This document shows positions 45,885-55,800 of a stretch of 64,000 nt of DNA, one piece after another. This DNA is from Pedobacter kyonggii (GTDB lineage: Bacteria > Bacteroidota > Bacteroidia > Sphingobacteriales > Sphingobacteriaceae), in assembly GCF_004310665.1 (NCBI RefSeq), contig NZ_SIXF01000007.1, positions 124,001-188,000 of the forward strand, in the 5' to 3' direction. The notes beneath the pieces were generated by a model. The model searched no databases and was not told the origin of the DNA. It saw nothing but the letters and a program-made list of their open reading frames with translations. Made by a program: the position numbers and the translations under genes. How positions within the stretch are numbered: position 1 is the first letter of the stretch; every line of letters begins with the position of its first letter.

Positions 45885-47032
45885 ACAGACCGCTTGAAGG
45901 ACTTCTGGTTTTAGAGTTTTGTCAATTTTTGGCAGGACCATCGGCTGGTTTGAAACTGGCCGATTTGGGTGCCCGCGTGATTAAAATCGAACGACCAAAA
46001 ACAGGCGATGCCTGCAGGTCTTTATCCATCAAGAATCTTTTTGTGGATGAAGACAGCCTGCTTTTTCACACCATCAACCGGAATAAAGAAAGTTATACCG
46101 CCGATTTAAAAAAACCGGAAGATTTAGAAAGACTTAAAAAATTAATCAGCAGAGCCGATGTAATGACGCATAATTTCCGTCCTGGTGTGATGGAGAAAAT
46201 TGGTCTGGATTATGAAAACGTTCAAAAAATCAATCCAAAAATTGTTTACGGGATGGTAACCGGATATGGAAGTGAAGGCCCATGGAAAAACAAACCGGGT
46301 CAGGATTTATTGGTGCAATCCGTTTCTGGATTAACATTTTTATCAGGTGTTGATGTAGACGGACCAGTTCCTTTCGGACTTTCAGTTTCGGATATTATGT
46401 GCGGAAATCATTTGGCGCAAGGTATTATGGCTGCTTTGATCAAAAGGGCAAAAACCAATAAAAGTGTGCTGGTTGAGGTGAGTTTGCTTGAATCCATTTT
46501 AGATGTACAGTTTGAAGTATTAACCACCTACTTAAACGACGGTGGAAAATTGCCCGATAGAAGCGGAGCAAAAGGCAGTGCACACGCTTATTTAAGCGCT
46601 CCTTATGGCATGTACGAAACCAACGATGGTTATATTGCCATGGCCATGGGCAACCTGCCAAATATCTGCGCGATCATCAATTGCGATATTACCGATCTGT
46701 ATGTAGAGGCAGGTTCGGCATTCCAAAACCGCGATAAATTAATTGTCCGCCTGGCCGAAACCTTTAAAAAAGAAGATACAAAACATTGGGTCGATCTTTT
46801 GGAAGGTCATGGTATTTGGTGCGCAGAAGTATTAAATTATCAAACCGCTACAGCATTGAATACCTATAAAAGCCTACAGATTGAACAGGAACTGGATTTG
46901 GATGAAGGCAAAAAAATGAAGACAACTGTAAGCCCGATTAGATTGGATAATGAAAAGTTATTTGCTTCTAAAGCAGCACCAAAACTTGGTTTTGATACGA
47001 CTGAGATTAACAGCGAGTTTGAGTTGAGTTAG
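45881..47032 (+). CDS. CaiB/BaiF-family CoA-transferase 1
   Basis: Class III CoA-transferase, 383 residues, moving CoA between carboxylic acids; cytoplasmic. Family features are LEGLLVLEFCQFLAGPSAGLKL at the start in outline, [38 protein letters not shown] near 95-110, and the catalytic Asp at D171 in GLSVSDIMCGNH, which aligns with Asp169 of formyl-CoA transferase. The C-terminal half (YLSAPYGMYETNDGYIAMAMG, GIWCAEVLN) also fits. The start overlaps the preceding solute-binding homologue, so the two are translationally coupled. Acceptor and donor are unknown. A second CoA-transferase follows after repeat R1c. Confidence 0.88.
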   Translation: MNRPLEGLLVLEFCQFLAGPSAGLKLADLGARVIKIERPKTGDACRSLSIKNLFVDEDSLLFHTINRNKESYTADLKKPEDLERLKKLISRADVMTHNFRPGVMEKIGLDYENVQKINPKIVYGMVTGYGSEGPWKNKPGQDLLVQSVSGLTFLSGVDVDGPVPFGLSVSDIMCGNHLAQGIMAALIKRAKTNKSVLVEVSLLESILDVQFEVLTTYLNDGGKLPDRSGAKGSAHAYLSAPYGMYETNDGYIAMAMGNLPNICAIINCDITDLYVEAGSAFQNRDKLIVRLAETFKKEDTKHWVDLLEGHGIWCAEVLNYQTATALNTYKSLQIEQELDLDEGKKMKTTVSPIRLDNEKLFASKAAPKLGFDTTEINSEFELS

Positions 47033-47038
47033 AGTGTG

Positions 47039-47104
47039 CGTCACCCTGAATTTATTTCAGGGTCTATCTAGCAAGAAAGATGCTGAAATAAATTCAGCAT
47101 GCCG
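47039..47104. repeat. Palindromic repeat, family R1 (copy c)
   Basis: CGTCACCCTGAATTTATTTC to GCTGAAATAAATTCAGCATG-type arm, ending GCCG. It lies between the two CoA-transferase genes and is inverted relative to copy a. Confidence 0.75.
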
Positions 47105-47127
47105 AGTTAAGAATAAATAAACAAATT

Positions 47128-48291
47128 ATGCTACCGCTTGAAGATTATTTAGTTATCGATTTCAGCCAGTTCCTATCGGGGCCATCAGCAAGTTTGCGCC
47201 TGGCCGATATGGGTGCGCGTGTAATCAAAATTGAGCGTTTGGGTGTAGGCGACATTTGCCGTACGCTTTATACCTCGAATCTGATTATGAATGGCGAATC
47301 ATCTGTTTTTCATGCCATTAACAGGAATAAAGAAAGTTTTGAAGTTGATTTAAAACGCGAAGAAGATTGTGAAATGGTACGCGAACTGCTTAAAAAAGCA
47401 GATGTAATGATCCATAATTTCCGACCAGGGGTAATGGAGCGCTTGGGTTTCGATTATCAATCCGTTACCGCTTTAAATCCAACCCTAATTTATGGCGAAA
47501 TTTCAGGCTATGGCAACAACACGGAATGGAAAAACAAACCCGGACAGGATTTACTTTTACAATCGGTTACCGGCTTAACCGCTTTAACCGGGAATGCCGA
47601 TAGTGGCCCTGTAGCAATGGGTTTATCCATTGTAGATATGTTAGCAGGCGCGCACCTGGCGCAGGGTATCCTGGCCTGTTTATACCGAAAAGCATTAAAA
47701 AACGAAGGTGGTTTTGTACAGATCAGCATGATGGAATCCGCTTACGATTTCCAGTTTGAAACCATCACTACTTTTATGAACGATGGCGGATCTTTGCCCC
47801 AACGTTCTAAAAAGAACAATGCAAATGCATATTTAGGGGCTCCTTATGGGATATATCAAACAGAAAACGGATATTTAGCCCTGGCGATGGGTTCAATTCC
47901 ACAGTTGGGAAATTTACTTGGCTGCGAGAAATTGGAAGATTACATTGAAATCTCCGAGGCATTCGATAAACGTGATGAGATTAAGACCATTTTGGCCGAT
48001 CATCTTTTATCGTCGACTACCGAAAAATGGCTTTCCATTTTAGAACCTGTCGATATTTGGTGTGCAGATGTATTAAACTGGAATGCTTTAATAGCCCACG
48101 AGGGTTTTAAGGTGTTGAAAATGGTTCAGGAAGTGGAAATGATTGATGGTTACAAATACGAAACCACCAGATGCCCGATCCGTATTGATGGAGAATTATT
48201 GACTTCAGCAATTGGTTCGCCAAAATTAGGACAGGATAATGAAAAAATTATCAAAGAATTTATAACACAGCATACCATTGCAAATGCATAA
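47128..48291 (+). CDS. CaiB/BaiF-family CoA-transferase 2
   Basis: Class III CoA-transferase, 387 residues, close paralogue of the preceding one (shared [63 protein letters not shown]). Catalytic Asp is D170 in [12 protein letters not shown]. The two probably arose by duplication and may form a heteromeric or sequential pair. The reading frame overlaps the next gene by eight bases, coupling it to the second solute-binding homologue. So each CoA-transferase is coupled to one binding-protein homologue, in opposite order. Substrate unknown; a sugar acid is inferred from context. Confidence 0.88.
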   Translation: MLPLEDYLVIDFSQFLSGPSASLRLADMGARVIKIERLGVGDICRTLYTSNLIMNGESSVFHAINRNKESFEVDLKREEDCEMVRELLKKADVMIHNFRPGVMERLGFDYQSVTALNPTLIYGEISGYGNNTEWKNKPGQDLLLQSVTGLTALTGNADSGPVAMGLSIVDMLAGAHLAQGILACLYRKALKNEGGFVQISMMESAYDFQFETITTFMNDGGSLPQRSKKNNANAYLGAPYGIYQTENGYLALAMGSIPQLGNLLGCEKLEDYIEISEAFDKRDEIKTILADHLLSSTTEKWLSILEPVDIWCADVLNWNALIAHEGFKVLKMVQEVEMIDGYKYETTRCPIRIDGELLTSAIGSPKLGQDNEKIIKEFITQHTIANA

Positions 48292-49522
48292 CCAAGTAGA
48301 AACTTTCAGGATAGCCGTTCGTAAATTTGCGCCATTTGAAGCTGCCATGCAGAAATTCTGGGAGCAATATTGTATCCGTTCGGGCTGTATACTAAAGTTG
48401 GAAATGGTGGTAATGGACCTACACGAACTTTACGACAGTACCATCACTCAAAAAGGTTTGGCAAAAGGCGATTTTGATATTGCGCACATCAGTACCGATT
48501 GGGTTTTGGAAGGCTATTCAGGCAAAGATTTCGAAGTTTTAAATCCATACATCAACAAAAACAAACCCGACGATTTCCCGAGGGGATGGAGCAAATCGCT
48601 TTTAGGCCTACAGCGCTTCGGCTGGGAAGTGGTGGGCTTACCATTTCATGATGGACCTGAATGTTTTATTTACCGCAAGGATCTGTTCGAAAACGACACC
48701 GAAAAAGCTAATTACTTGACGCAATACGGAAAAGCCTTAGCAATACCCAAAACCTGGGAAGATTTTCATCAGATTGCCCGCTTTTTTAACCGTCCTGAAC
48801 AAAATTTATATGGCAGTATTTTCGCCTGTTATCCCGATGGCCACAATACCGTTTTCGATTTTGCATTGCAATTATGGACGAGGGGCGGTACACTGGTTGA
48901 TAAAAATGGTTTTATCCAGATCAATACCCAGGCAGCCATTGATGGTTTAAACTTTTACCGTAAAATCGTTAATGATAAAACTGCTGTTCACCCGAAATCT
49001 GCAGCCTTCGAATCCGTAGCCGCAGGAATAGCCTTTTCACAAGGTGAAGCCGCCATGATGATCAATTGGTTCGGTTTTGCAGCCATGTGCGAAGTAGATT
49101 CGGATTCTAAGGTGAGAGGAAAAATTGATGTGGAACGATTGCCATCCGATCCAGGTAAAAAATCAGCTTCGTTAAATGTATATTGGCTTTACACCATTGC
49201 AAAGGGTAGTAGAAATAAGGGAGTTGCCTATGATTTTCTCCGCTTTGCACTGGCTGCAGAACAGGATAAACAGCTCACGTTAGGAGGAGGGATCGGGTGC
49301 AGGATATCGACCTGGAAAGATGAAGAGATCAACCAGGCTATTCCTTATTACCATAAATTAGAACAGTTGCACGAGGTGGCCAATATGTTGCCACAGAAAC
49401 AAAATTGGGCTGCTATTGCCGCCATCATCGACCAAATGGTTCTACAGGCCATCAATACCGACGATGCTACTGAAGCGCTCATCCAGCGTGCACAGAGCCA
49501 GATTAATGAAATTGACAAATGA
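48284..49522 (+). CDS. Signal-less solute-binding-protein homologue, partner of CoA-transferase 2
   Basis: Family-1 sugar-binding protein fold, 412 residues, again with no signal peptide, lipobox or permease gene. ATG at 48284 overlaps the CoA-transferase stop by eight bases. Fold markers: [31 protein letters not shown] near 66-81, [31 protein letters not shown], and [16 protein letters not shown], which is the usual end helix where repeated subunits pack. It is more typical of an extracellular binding protein than its counterpart at 44724, except for the missing export signal. Its stop overlaps the Gfo/Idh gene (ATGA). Role inferred: presenting an oligosaccharide or sugar acid to the CoA-transferase. 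Confidence 0.75.
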   Translation: MHNQVETFRIAVRKFAPFEAAMQKFWEQYCIRSGCILKLEMVVMDLHELYDSTITQKGLAKGDFDIAHISTDWVLEGYSGKDFEVLNPYINKNKPDDFPRGWSKSLLGLQRFGWEVVGLPFHDGPECFIYRKDLFENDTEKANYLTQYGKALAIPKTWEDFHQIARFFNRPEQNLYGSIFACYPDGHNTVFDFALQLWTRGGTLVDKNGFIQINTQAAIDGLNFYRKIVNDKTAVHPKSAAFESVAAGIAFSQGEAAMMINWFGFAAMCEVDSDSKVRGKIDVERLPSDPGKKSASLNVYWLYTIAKGSRNKGVAYDFLRFALAAEQDKQLTLGGGIGCRISTWKDEEINQAIPYYHKLEQLHEVANMLPQKQNWAAIAAIIDQMVLQAINTDDATEALIQRAQSQINEIDK

Positions 49523-50601
49523 GTATTGATATCAAATATAAACCTGAACTACCACAGACCAAGCAACCTATCATTATTATTGGTGCAGGCGGGATAGTGG
49601 CAGATGCACATCTTCCAGCGTATAAAATTGCTGGTTTTGAAGTACATGGCATTGTAAATCGCACAAAAGAGCGGGCACAGAAATTGGCTGATGCTTTTGG
49701 AATTCCAAACGTATACAATTCAGTGGCCGAAGCTGTAAAATTGGCACCAACCAATGCAGTTTACGATTTAACGATCATGCCTGAGCAATACATCGAAACA
49801 TTAAAGCAGTTGCCCGATGGAAGTGCGGTGTTAATTCAAAAACCCATGGGCGATGATTTTACACAGGCAAGAGAAATCCTCGAACTCTGCAGAACCAAAA
49901 ATTTAAAAGCAGCTATAAACTTTCAATTACGTTTTGCGCCATTTGTAAGTGCGGCAAAATACATCATTGATAAAGGTTTAATCGGCGAATTATATGATAT
50001 GGAAGTCCGCGTAACGATTAAAACGCCTTGGGAGATTTTTCCGCATGTAATTATTCATCCACGTTTAGAAATTCAATACCACAGCATTCATTATGTCGAT
50101 TTGATCCGTTCATTTTTGGGTAATCCTGAGAGTATTTTAGCAAAAACCTTAAAACATCCGGCGAAAAGTTTGTCATCATCTCGTTCTACGATTTTATTCG
50201 ATTATGGAGATACGATGCATGCAGTAATTAACACCAATCACGATCACGATTTTGGTCCAAATCATCAGGAAAGTTATATTAAATGGGAGGGAACCAAAGG
50301 CGCAATAGTTGCTAAAATTGGCCTGTTGATGGATTATCCGCATGGGGTACCCGATGTTTTTGAATACTGTATTGTAGAAGACGGAAAAACTCCTGAATGG
50401 CAGGCTGTTAAATTAGATGGTTCCTGGTTTCCAGAAGCATTTATTGGTACAATGGCCAGTTTGATGCGTTATAATGAAGGTTCAAGCGATGTTTTACATA
50501 CCAGTGTAGAGGATGTGATTCAAACCATGGCTGTGGTAGAAAGTGCCTACCAATCGAGTGATATTGGTGGCGTAAAGATTAAGGAACGATTAAATAATTA
50601 A
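49519..50601 (+). CDS. Gfo/Idh/MocA-family oxidoreductase (copy 2)
   Basis: NAD(P)-dependent dehydrogenase, 360 residues, coupled to the preceding gene by an ATGA overlap. N-terminal Rossmann fold: PIIIIGAGGIVADAHLPAYK (GAGGIV nucleotide loop), VHGIVNRTKERAQKLADAFG, VLIQKPMGDD (a KP dipeptide as expected). The substrate domain has YHSIHYVDLIRSFLGNPE with the usual histidine and aspartate. It differs from copy 1 at 31646 in glycine loop and in the KPMGDD segment, so they likely use different substrates. Placed between CoA-transfer genes and a MaoC hydratase, it may be an oxidising or reducing step in the same pathway. Confidence 0.85.
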   Translation: MSIDIKYKPELPQTKQPIIIIGAGGIVADAHLPAYKIAGFEVHGIVNRTKERAQKLADAFGIPNVYNSVAEAVKLAPTNAVYDLTIMPEQYIETLKQLPDGSAVLIQKPMGDDFTQAREILELCRTKNLKAAINFQLRFAPFVSAAKYIIDKGLIGELYDMEVRVTIKTPWEIFPHVIIHPRLEIQYHSIHYVDLIRSFLGNPESILAKTLKHPAKSLSSSRSTILFDYGDTMHAVINTNHDHDFGPNHQESYIKWEGTKGAIVAKIGLLMDYPHGVPDVFEYCIVEDGKTPEWQAVKLDGSWFPEAFIGTMASLMRYNEGSSDVLHTSVEDVIQTMAVVESAYQSSDIGGVKIKERLNN

Positions 50602-50920
50602 ATCCTTATTGTGAGGCAGGGAATAAGCGAGTAGATGTAATATGATTTAGGAATCGGACAATATATGAACGGATGCTATTTGCAGTTTGAAAGGCCAAAG
50701 CACTAAAAACCGTTCCACTTAAATCCAGCCTAACAAATTTTTCGGAACGCATTGTCAAGGCCAACGCAGTTTCTTTAAAAGAAAACGGCGAAGCCCTCAT
50801 GAATGCAGCTGAAAACTATAATACAAATGAATAAATTTTAAGCTGGGCGTTTTGTTTCTTTTGCAGTCAAAAGAAAAGAGCCCGTCTGGCTAAGACAAAG
50901 AAAAATTAAAAAATAATAAG
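50602..50920. repeat. Intergenic region with AT-rich hairpin
   Basis: Contains no convincing gene; a 64-codon minus-strand frame at 50606-50800 is probably part of a repeat. TTTCTTTTG (50855-50863), loop CAGT and CAAAAGAAA (50868-50876) form a perfect 9-bp stem, extended by GGGC (50845-50848) and GCCC (50880-50883). It could partly terminate or process the transcript before the MaoC gene. No promoter box of the TAnnTTTG type was evident. Confidence 0.5.
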
Positions 50921-51361
50921 ATGTATTTCAAATCAACATTTTTTGAAGATTATCAATTACAGGATAAACGTGTAACCTTAGGTCGTACCATAACCGAAAC
51001 CGATTTTGTAGTTCATGCAGGTCATACCGGCGATTTCTTCCCCCACCACATGGATGCCGAATGGTGTGCAACACAACCGTTCAAACAAAGAATTGCTCAT
51101 GGAACCATGATTTTTAGCATTGGGATCGGTTTAACAGCTTCAGAAATTAACCCTGAAGCCATGAGCAAAGGTTATGATAAATTGCGGTTCGTAAAACCGG
51201 TTTTCATTGGCGATACCATTCATTCTGAAATCACGATCTCTGAAAAAGGAGAGAGCAAAAGACCCGAATATGGCACCGTAACCGAGCATGTAGAAATCGT
51301 TAACCAGCACGGAGAGGTTGTTCTAGTCTGCGACCATCTTTTGGTGGTGAAGAAAAAGTAA
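50921..51361 (+). CDS. MaoC-family dehydratase (hotdog fold)
   Basis: Acyl-CoA hydratase/dehydratase-like protein, 146 residues. The hydratase motif is intact: D38 and H43 in [10 protein letters not shown] and the following RIAHGTM, equivalent to the active Asp and His of (R)-specific enoyl-CoA hydratases. Such enzymes add or remove water on CoA thioesters, which fits the two CoA-transferases directly upstream. Cytoplasmic, single domain, typical length. A hairpin-bearing gap of 319 bases precedes it, so it may have weaker coupling to the CoA-transferase genes or its own promoter. Confidence 0.85.
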   Translation: MYFKSTFFEDYQLQDKRVTLGRTITETDFVVHAGHTGDFFPHHMDAEWCATQPFKQRIAHGTMIFSIGIGLTASEINPEAMSKGYDKLRFVKPVFIGDTIHSEITISEKGESKRPEYGTVTEHVEIVNQHGEVVLVCDHLLVVKKK

Positions 51362-51369
51362 GATAAAAT

Positions 51370-51400
51370 CGTCATTGCGAGAAGGAACGACGCGGCAATC
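51370..51400. repeat. Half copy of repeat family R3 (copy e)
   Basis: CGTCATTGCGAGAAGGAACG with GCGGCAATC, left arm only; the right arm is absent. Confidence 0.6.
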
Positions 51401-51435
51401 TTTTTTGCCAATTCAAACAAAAAAAACCAAATATA

Positions 51436-52728
51436 ATGAACCACAACACACAGCCAGAATTTGTAACTGAGGGCGATCCGTCGTCAGGAAAGAAGTATCT
51501 ATTACCGTTTATACTCGTAATCAGCTTATTTTTTCTTTGGGGAATGGCACATAACCTCGATTCCATCCTGATTCCGCACCTAAAGAAAGCATGTGACCTC
51601 AATAACAGACAATCTACGTTGATTGATACTTCTGTTTTCTTTGCCTATTTTTTAATGGCTATTCCAGCCGGAATGATTTTGAAAAAGTGGGGTTATAAAG
51701 CAACTATGATATCAGGTTTGTTGGCCTTTGCCTTTGGTGCATTTTTATTTGTTCCTGCCGCCAATAACTTATCATACATTACATTTTTGATTGCGCTTTT
51801 CATTATCGGTTGTGGTTTAACCATGCTCGAAACTTCTGCTAATCCTTATGCTGCTGTATTGGGCGATCCTGTAAAAGCAACAAGTAGATTAAACCTTGCT
51901 GCATCTTTCAACGGATTGGCCGCAATGGTGGCACCCATGATTGGCGGACTGTTTATCCTTTCAGGGAAATCGCACACCAAAGATGAATTAGCGGCCATGA
52001 CGGAGGCTGGTAGAAACAGTTATTTCTTAGAAGAGGCAGCATCAGTTAAAACACCATACATTTCCCTTGGCATCGTTTTATTGATAATAGCTGCTGTATT
52101 TTACTTTATCCACCTTCCGGAAATTAAAACAAAAAGTATTGATGGAGAAGCTAAGGGCAGTTTTTTTGGTGCATTACGCCATAAACACTTAAGATGGGCA
52201 GTTGTAGCTCAATTTTTCTATGTTGGTGCACAAGTTTGTGTAACCAGCTTTTTCATTAGAATGGCTCAACAAGGCGGGGGATTTGATGAAAAAACAGCGG
52301 CGTCTTACTTAGCTATTTATGGCCTTTTATTTACGGTAGGCCGTTTCGCAGGAACTGCGATTTTGCATTTTGTATCATCAAATAAACTGCTCGCTATTTA
52401 TGCGGTAATCTCTATTTTATTGTGTTTAGTTGCCATTTTAGGGAAAGGTTCTTATGTGGTTTATGCTTTAGGTGCTGTCGGATTCTTTATGTCGGTTATG
52501 TTTCCAACCATTTTTGCATTAGGAATCGATGGTATAGGTGATGATACTAAACCGGGCTCTTCATGGTTGATCATGTCGATTGTGGGTGGCGCAATTTTAC
52601 CATTTGGAATGGGTAGTTTAATCGATATGTATGGTGACAATATTCAGGTCGGTTATAGCATCCCTTTGGTTTGTTTTGTTTTCGTCCTTTATTTCGGCTT
52701 ACGGGGTTATAAAATTGCACACAAATAA
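51436..52728 (+). CDS. MFS sugar:H+ symporter, FucP-like
   Basis: Inner-membrane monosaccharide importer, 430 residues, 12 predicted helices. It resembles FucP: SLFFLWGMAHNLDSILIPHL in outline, FFAYFLMAIPAGMILKKWGYK near 72-92, GCGLTMLETSANPYAAVLG, FNGLAAMVAPMIGGLFIL and YAVISILLCLVAIL. It lies at the end of the CoA-transferase block and before the GH106 rhamnosidase, so could carry rhamnose, fucose, galactose, or another 6-deoxy sugar. The conserved proton-coupling Asp of the family could be D38 in HNLDSIL; I have not confirmed this by alignment. Confidence 0.88.
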   Translation: MNHNTQPEFVTEGDPSSGKKYLLPFILVISLFFLWGMAHNLDSILIPHLKKACDLNNRQSTLIDTSVFFAYFLMAIPAGMILKKWGYKATMISGLLAFAFGAFLFVPAANNLSYITFLIALFIIGCGLTMLETSANPYAAVLGDPVKATSRLNLAASFNGLAAMVAPMIGGLFILSGKSHTKDELAAMTEAGRNSYFLEEAASVKTPYISLGIVLLIIAAVFYFIHLPEIKTKSIDGEAKGSFFGALRHKHLRWAVVAQFFYVGAQVCVTSFFIRMAQQGGGFDEKTAASYLAIYGLLFTVGRFAGTAILHFVSSNKLLAIYAVISILLCLVAILGKGSYVVYALGAVGFFMSVMFPTIFALGIDGIGDDTKPGSSWLIMSIVGGAILPFGMGSLIDMYGDNIQVGYSIPLVCFVFVLYFGLRGYKIAHK

Positions 52729-52740
52729 AATTTAACATCA

Positions 52741-52806
52741 TCCGATAGCTATCGGATGCGAGGAGGTACTACGAAGCAATCTATTCTCGAATAAAGATTG
52801 TTTCGC
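52741..52806. repeat. Decayed copy of repeat family R3 with an inner palindrome
   Basis: TCCGATAGCTATCGGA (52741-52756) is a perfect palindrome replacing the CGTCATTGC end; GCGAGGAGGTACTACGAAGC and AGATTGTTTCGCGGG keep the R3 pattern. Confidence 0.5.
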
Positions 52807-52846
52807 GGGTTGAAAGCTACCTTTTGTATTTATAAAATAAAAAAAA

Positions 52847-55800
52847 ATGAAATTTAGGTTTAGCAAGGTTTTAATATTCATGCTGTTGTTTTGCTTTGGC
52901 TTTTCAGCGAACCTTTTAGCGCAACAGAATAAAAGTGCAAAACCTTGGGTATTTTGGTATTGGGTTAAAGGTGCGGTTTCGAAAGCCGGCATCACAGCCG
53001 ACCTGGAAGCCATGAAATCAAACGGCATCTCGGGTGCTTATTTAATGAGCATTCAAGGGCCAGATAAAACACCTGTTTATTCGCCACCTGCAGTTCAACT
53101 AACACCCGAATGGTGGCAAATGGTTGAATTTGCCATGAGTGAGGCCAAACGTTTAAACCTAAAACTGGGTATGCATGTAAGTGATGGTTTTGCTTTAGCG
53201 GGTGGCCCTTGGATAACACCTGAATTATCGATGCAGAAAGTAGTTTGGTCTAAAATAAACATCAGAAATACAGCTACTAAGATCAATTTACCTCAACCAG
53301 AATCAAAAGAAAATTATTATAAAGATATTGCCGTTTACGCGTACCCTTCAACAATTGGTGAAGGCATTTCAACAAGAACGGTTGTCCCAAAAATTACAGC
53401 AAGCAATGGTGCTGATGCCACTGGTCTCGTTCAGCCAGGTAATAAGAAAAACTTTGGTTCAAATGAACCATGCTACATTCAATACGAATTTGAAAAACCT
53501 TTCACCTGCAGAACGGTGACCATTAAAGTAAGCGGAAATAACTATCAGGCACAACGTTTGGCTATCGAGGTAAGTGATGATGGAAAAAATTTCCGATCAG
53601 TAGGTAGGTTGGAAGCGCCCCGTCATGGCTGGCAGGATACCGATGAAGATGTTACCCATTCCATTGTGCCTACCACTGCTAAGTTTTTCAGGTTTATTTA
53701 TGATAAAAAGGGATCAGAACCAGGTTCAGAGGATCTGGATGCAGCCAAATGGAAGCCATCATTAAAACTCGTAAACCTCGAATTATCTTCCGAAGCACAG
53801 CTCAACCAGTTCGAAGGCAAAAACGGTTCTGTTTGGCGGATCAGTAAGAGAAGCTCTGAAGCAGAAATTGCCAAAAAACTTTGTGTGCCCTTGAATAAGA
53901 TCATTAACCTAACGGATAAATTAAATCCAGATGGAACCTTAAACTGGAAAGCACCGAAAGGCAATTGGACAATTTTACGGATTGGTCATACTTCAACCGG
54001 GCATACCAATGCAACAGGTGGCGGTGGAAAAGGATTGGAATGTGATAAATTTAATCCGGAAGCAGTAAAATTACAGTTCGACAATTGGTATGGTGAAGCT
54101 TTAAAACATGGCGGACCAGAAATAGCCAAGAAAGTTTTAAGTGTTTTCCATGTAGACAGTTGGGAATGTGGCAGCCAGAATTGGTCGCCAGTATTCAAAG
54201 CAGAGTTTTTAAAGCGTAGAGGTTACGATTTAACACCTTATTTACCCATCATGACCGGATTACCTGTAGAGAATGTATCCGTGTCAGAAAATTTCCTTTA
54301 CGATGTTAGAAAAACGATTTCAGAATTGGTGGTAGATCAGTTTTATAAAACGCTTGCAAAACTGGCAAAGGATCAGGGCGTAACTTTTACTGCTGAAAGT
54401 ATTGCACCAACGATGATGAGTGACGGATTGATGCATTACAAAACGGTTGATGTGCCCATGGGCGAATTTTGGTTAAATAGCCCTACGCATGACAAACCAA
54501 ATGATATGTTGGATGCTATTTCTGGAGCACATATTTATGGTAAAAACATTATCCAGGCCGAGGCTTTTACAACAGTCAGAATGGACTGGAACGAAAGTCC
54601 AGCCAATATGAAAACTTTACAGGATCGTAATTATGCCCTCGGGATCAATAAACTCGTCTATCACGTTTTTACACATAATCCCTGGACAGATCGGAAACCT
54701 GGAATGACCTTAGATGGTGTTGGCCTATATTTCCAACGCGATCAAACCTGGTGGAAGGCTGGTAAAGCATGGGTAGATTATGCAGAAAGAACGCAAAACC
54801 TGTTACAACAAGGAAAACCTGTTGTAGATATCGCCGTTTTTACCGGTGAGGAATTGCCACGCCGTTCCATATTGCCTGATCGTTTGGTTGAAACCTTACC
54901 CGGCATTTTTGGCGCAGCTGTAGTAGAAGCAGAGCAGAAAAGACTTGCAAATGTTGGTGAACCTTTAAGGCAAATCCCTGCCGGTGTAACCCACTCTGCA
55001 AATATGGCTGATCCTGAAAATTGGGTAAACCCATTGCGGGGTTATGCTTATGATAGTTTTAATCCGGATGTACTAAGTACAGCAATGGTAAAAGATGGTA
55101 ATGTAGTTTTTGAGCGTAACGCAACTTACAAAATTTTGGTGATACCGGGTAATATGAAGATGAACCCTAATTATCAGTATATGAGTTATTCTACGGTTAA
55201 AAAACTCTCAGCATTAATCAAGGCTGGCGCTAAAGTAATTATTGGAGATAAGCCATTGTATCAATCTGGATTAAAACAAGTTAACAAAACTGCTTTTGAT
55301 AGAATTGTAGAAGAAATCTGGGAAGGAAATTTCGAGTCTTATAAAAATAATGGTCGACCAGTTTATAAGAAAAAGTTAGGTTTAGGCCCAGTTTTTAAAG
55401 CACCATTTTATGGGGAAACTTTTGATGCCCTGGGTTTGGAAAGAGATTTCGATGTGAACGATGAAATAGATAATAAGGCAGGTAGAAGTTATGCAAAGGG
55501 TATAGGTTATGCACACAGAATTGATGGAGAAAAGGAGATTTATTTTATTACTAATCAGGAAAATAGAAAAAGAGAAGTTTACTTAACTTTAAGGAACGGC
55601 AAAAAAACAGTAAAAACTTACGATGCGGTGAGTAATACCTGGTTTACACTTCATAGGGTCAACAATACTATTGCCGGAACAAGTTTAAATTTAACGATGT
55701 ATCCAAATCAATCAATCTTTGTGATTTTAGATACGCCAGGTGTTTATTCTTTCTATTCGGAAAGCGCAGAGAAGGAATTAAGAGACGCAAAAGGAAAAAA

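Noticed and set aside
44724-49522. A complete ABC sugar importer
   Set aside because: No permease or ATPase gene and no signal peptides on the two binding-protein homologues.
50606-50800. 64-codon minus-strand frame between Gfo/Idh and MaoC
   Set aside because: Probably part of an intergenic repeat; no start signal or domain.
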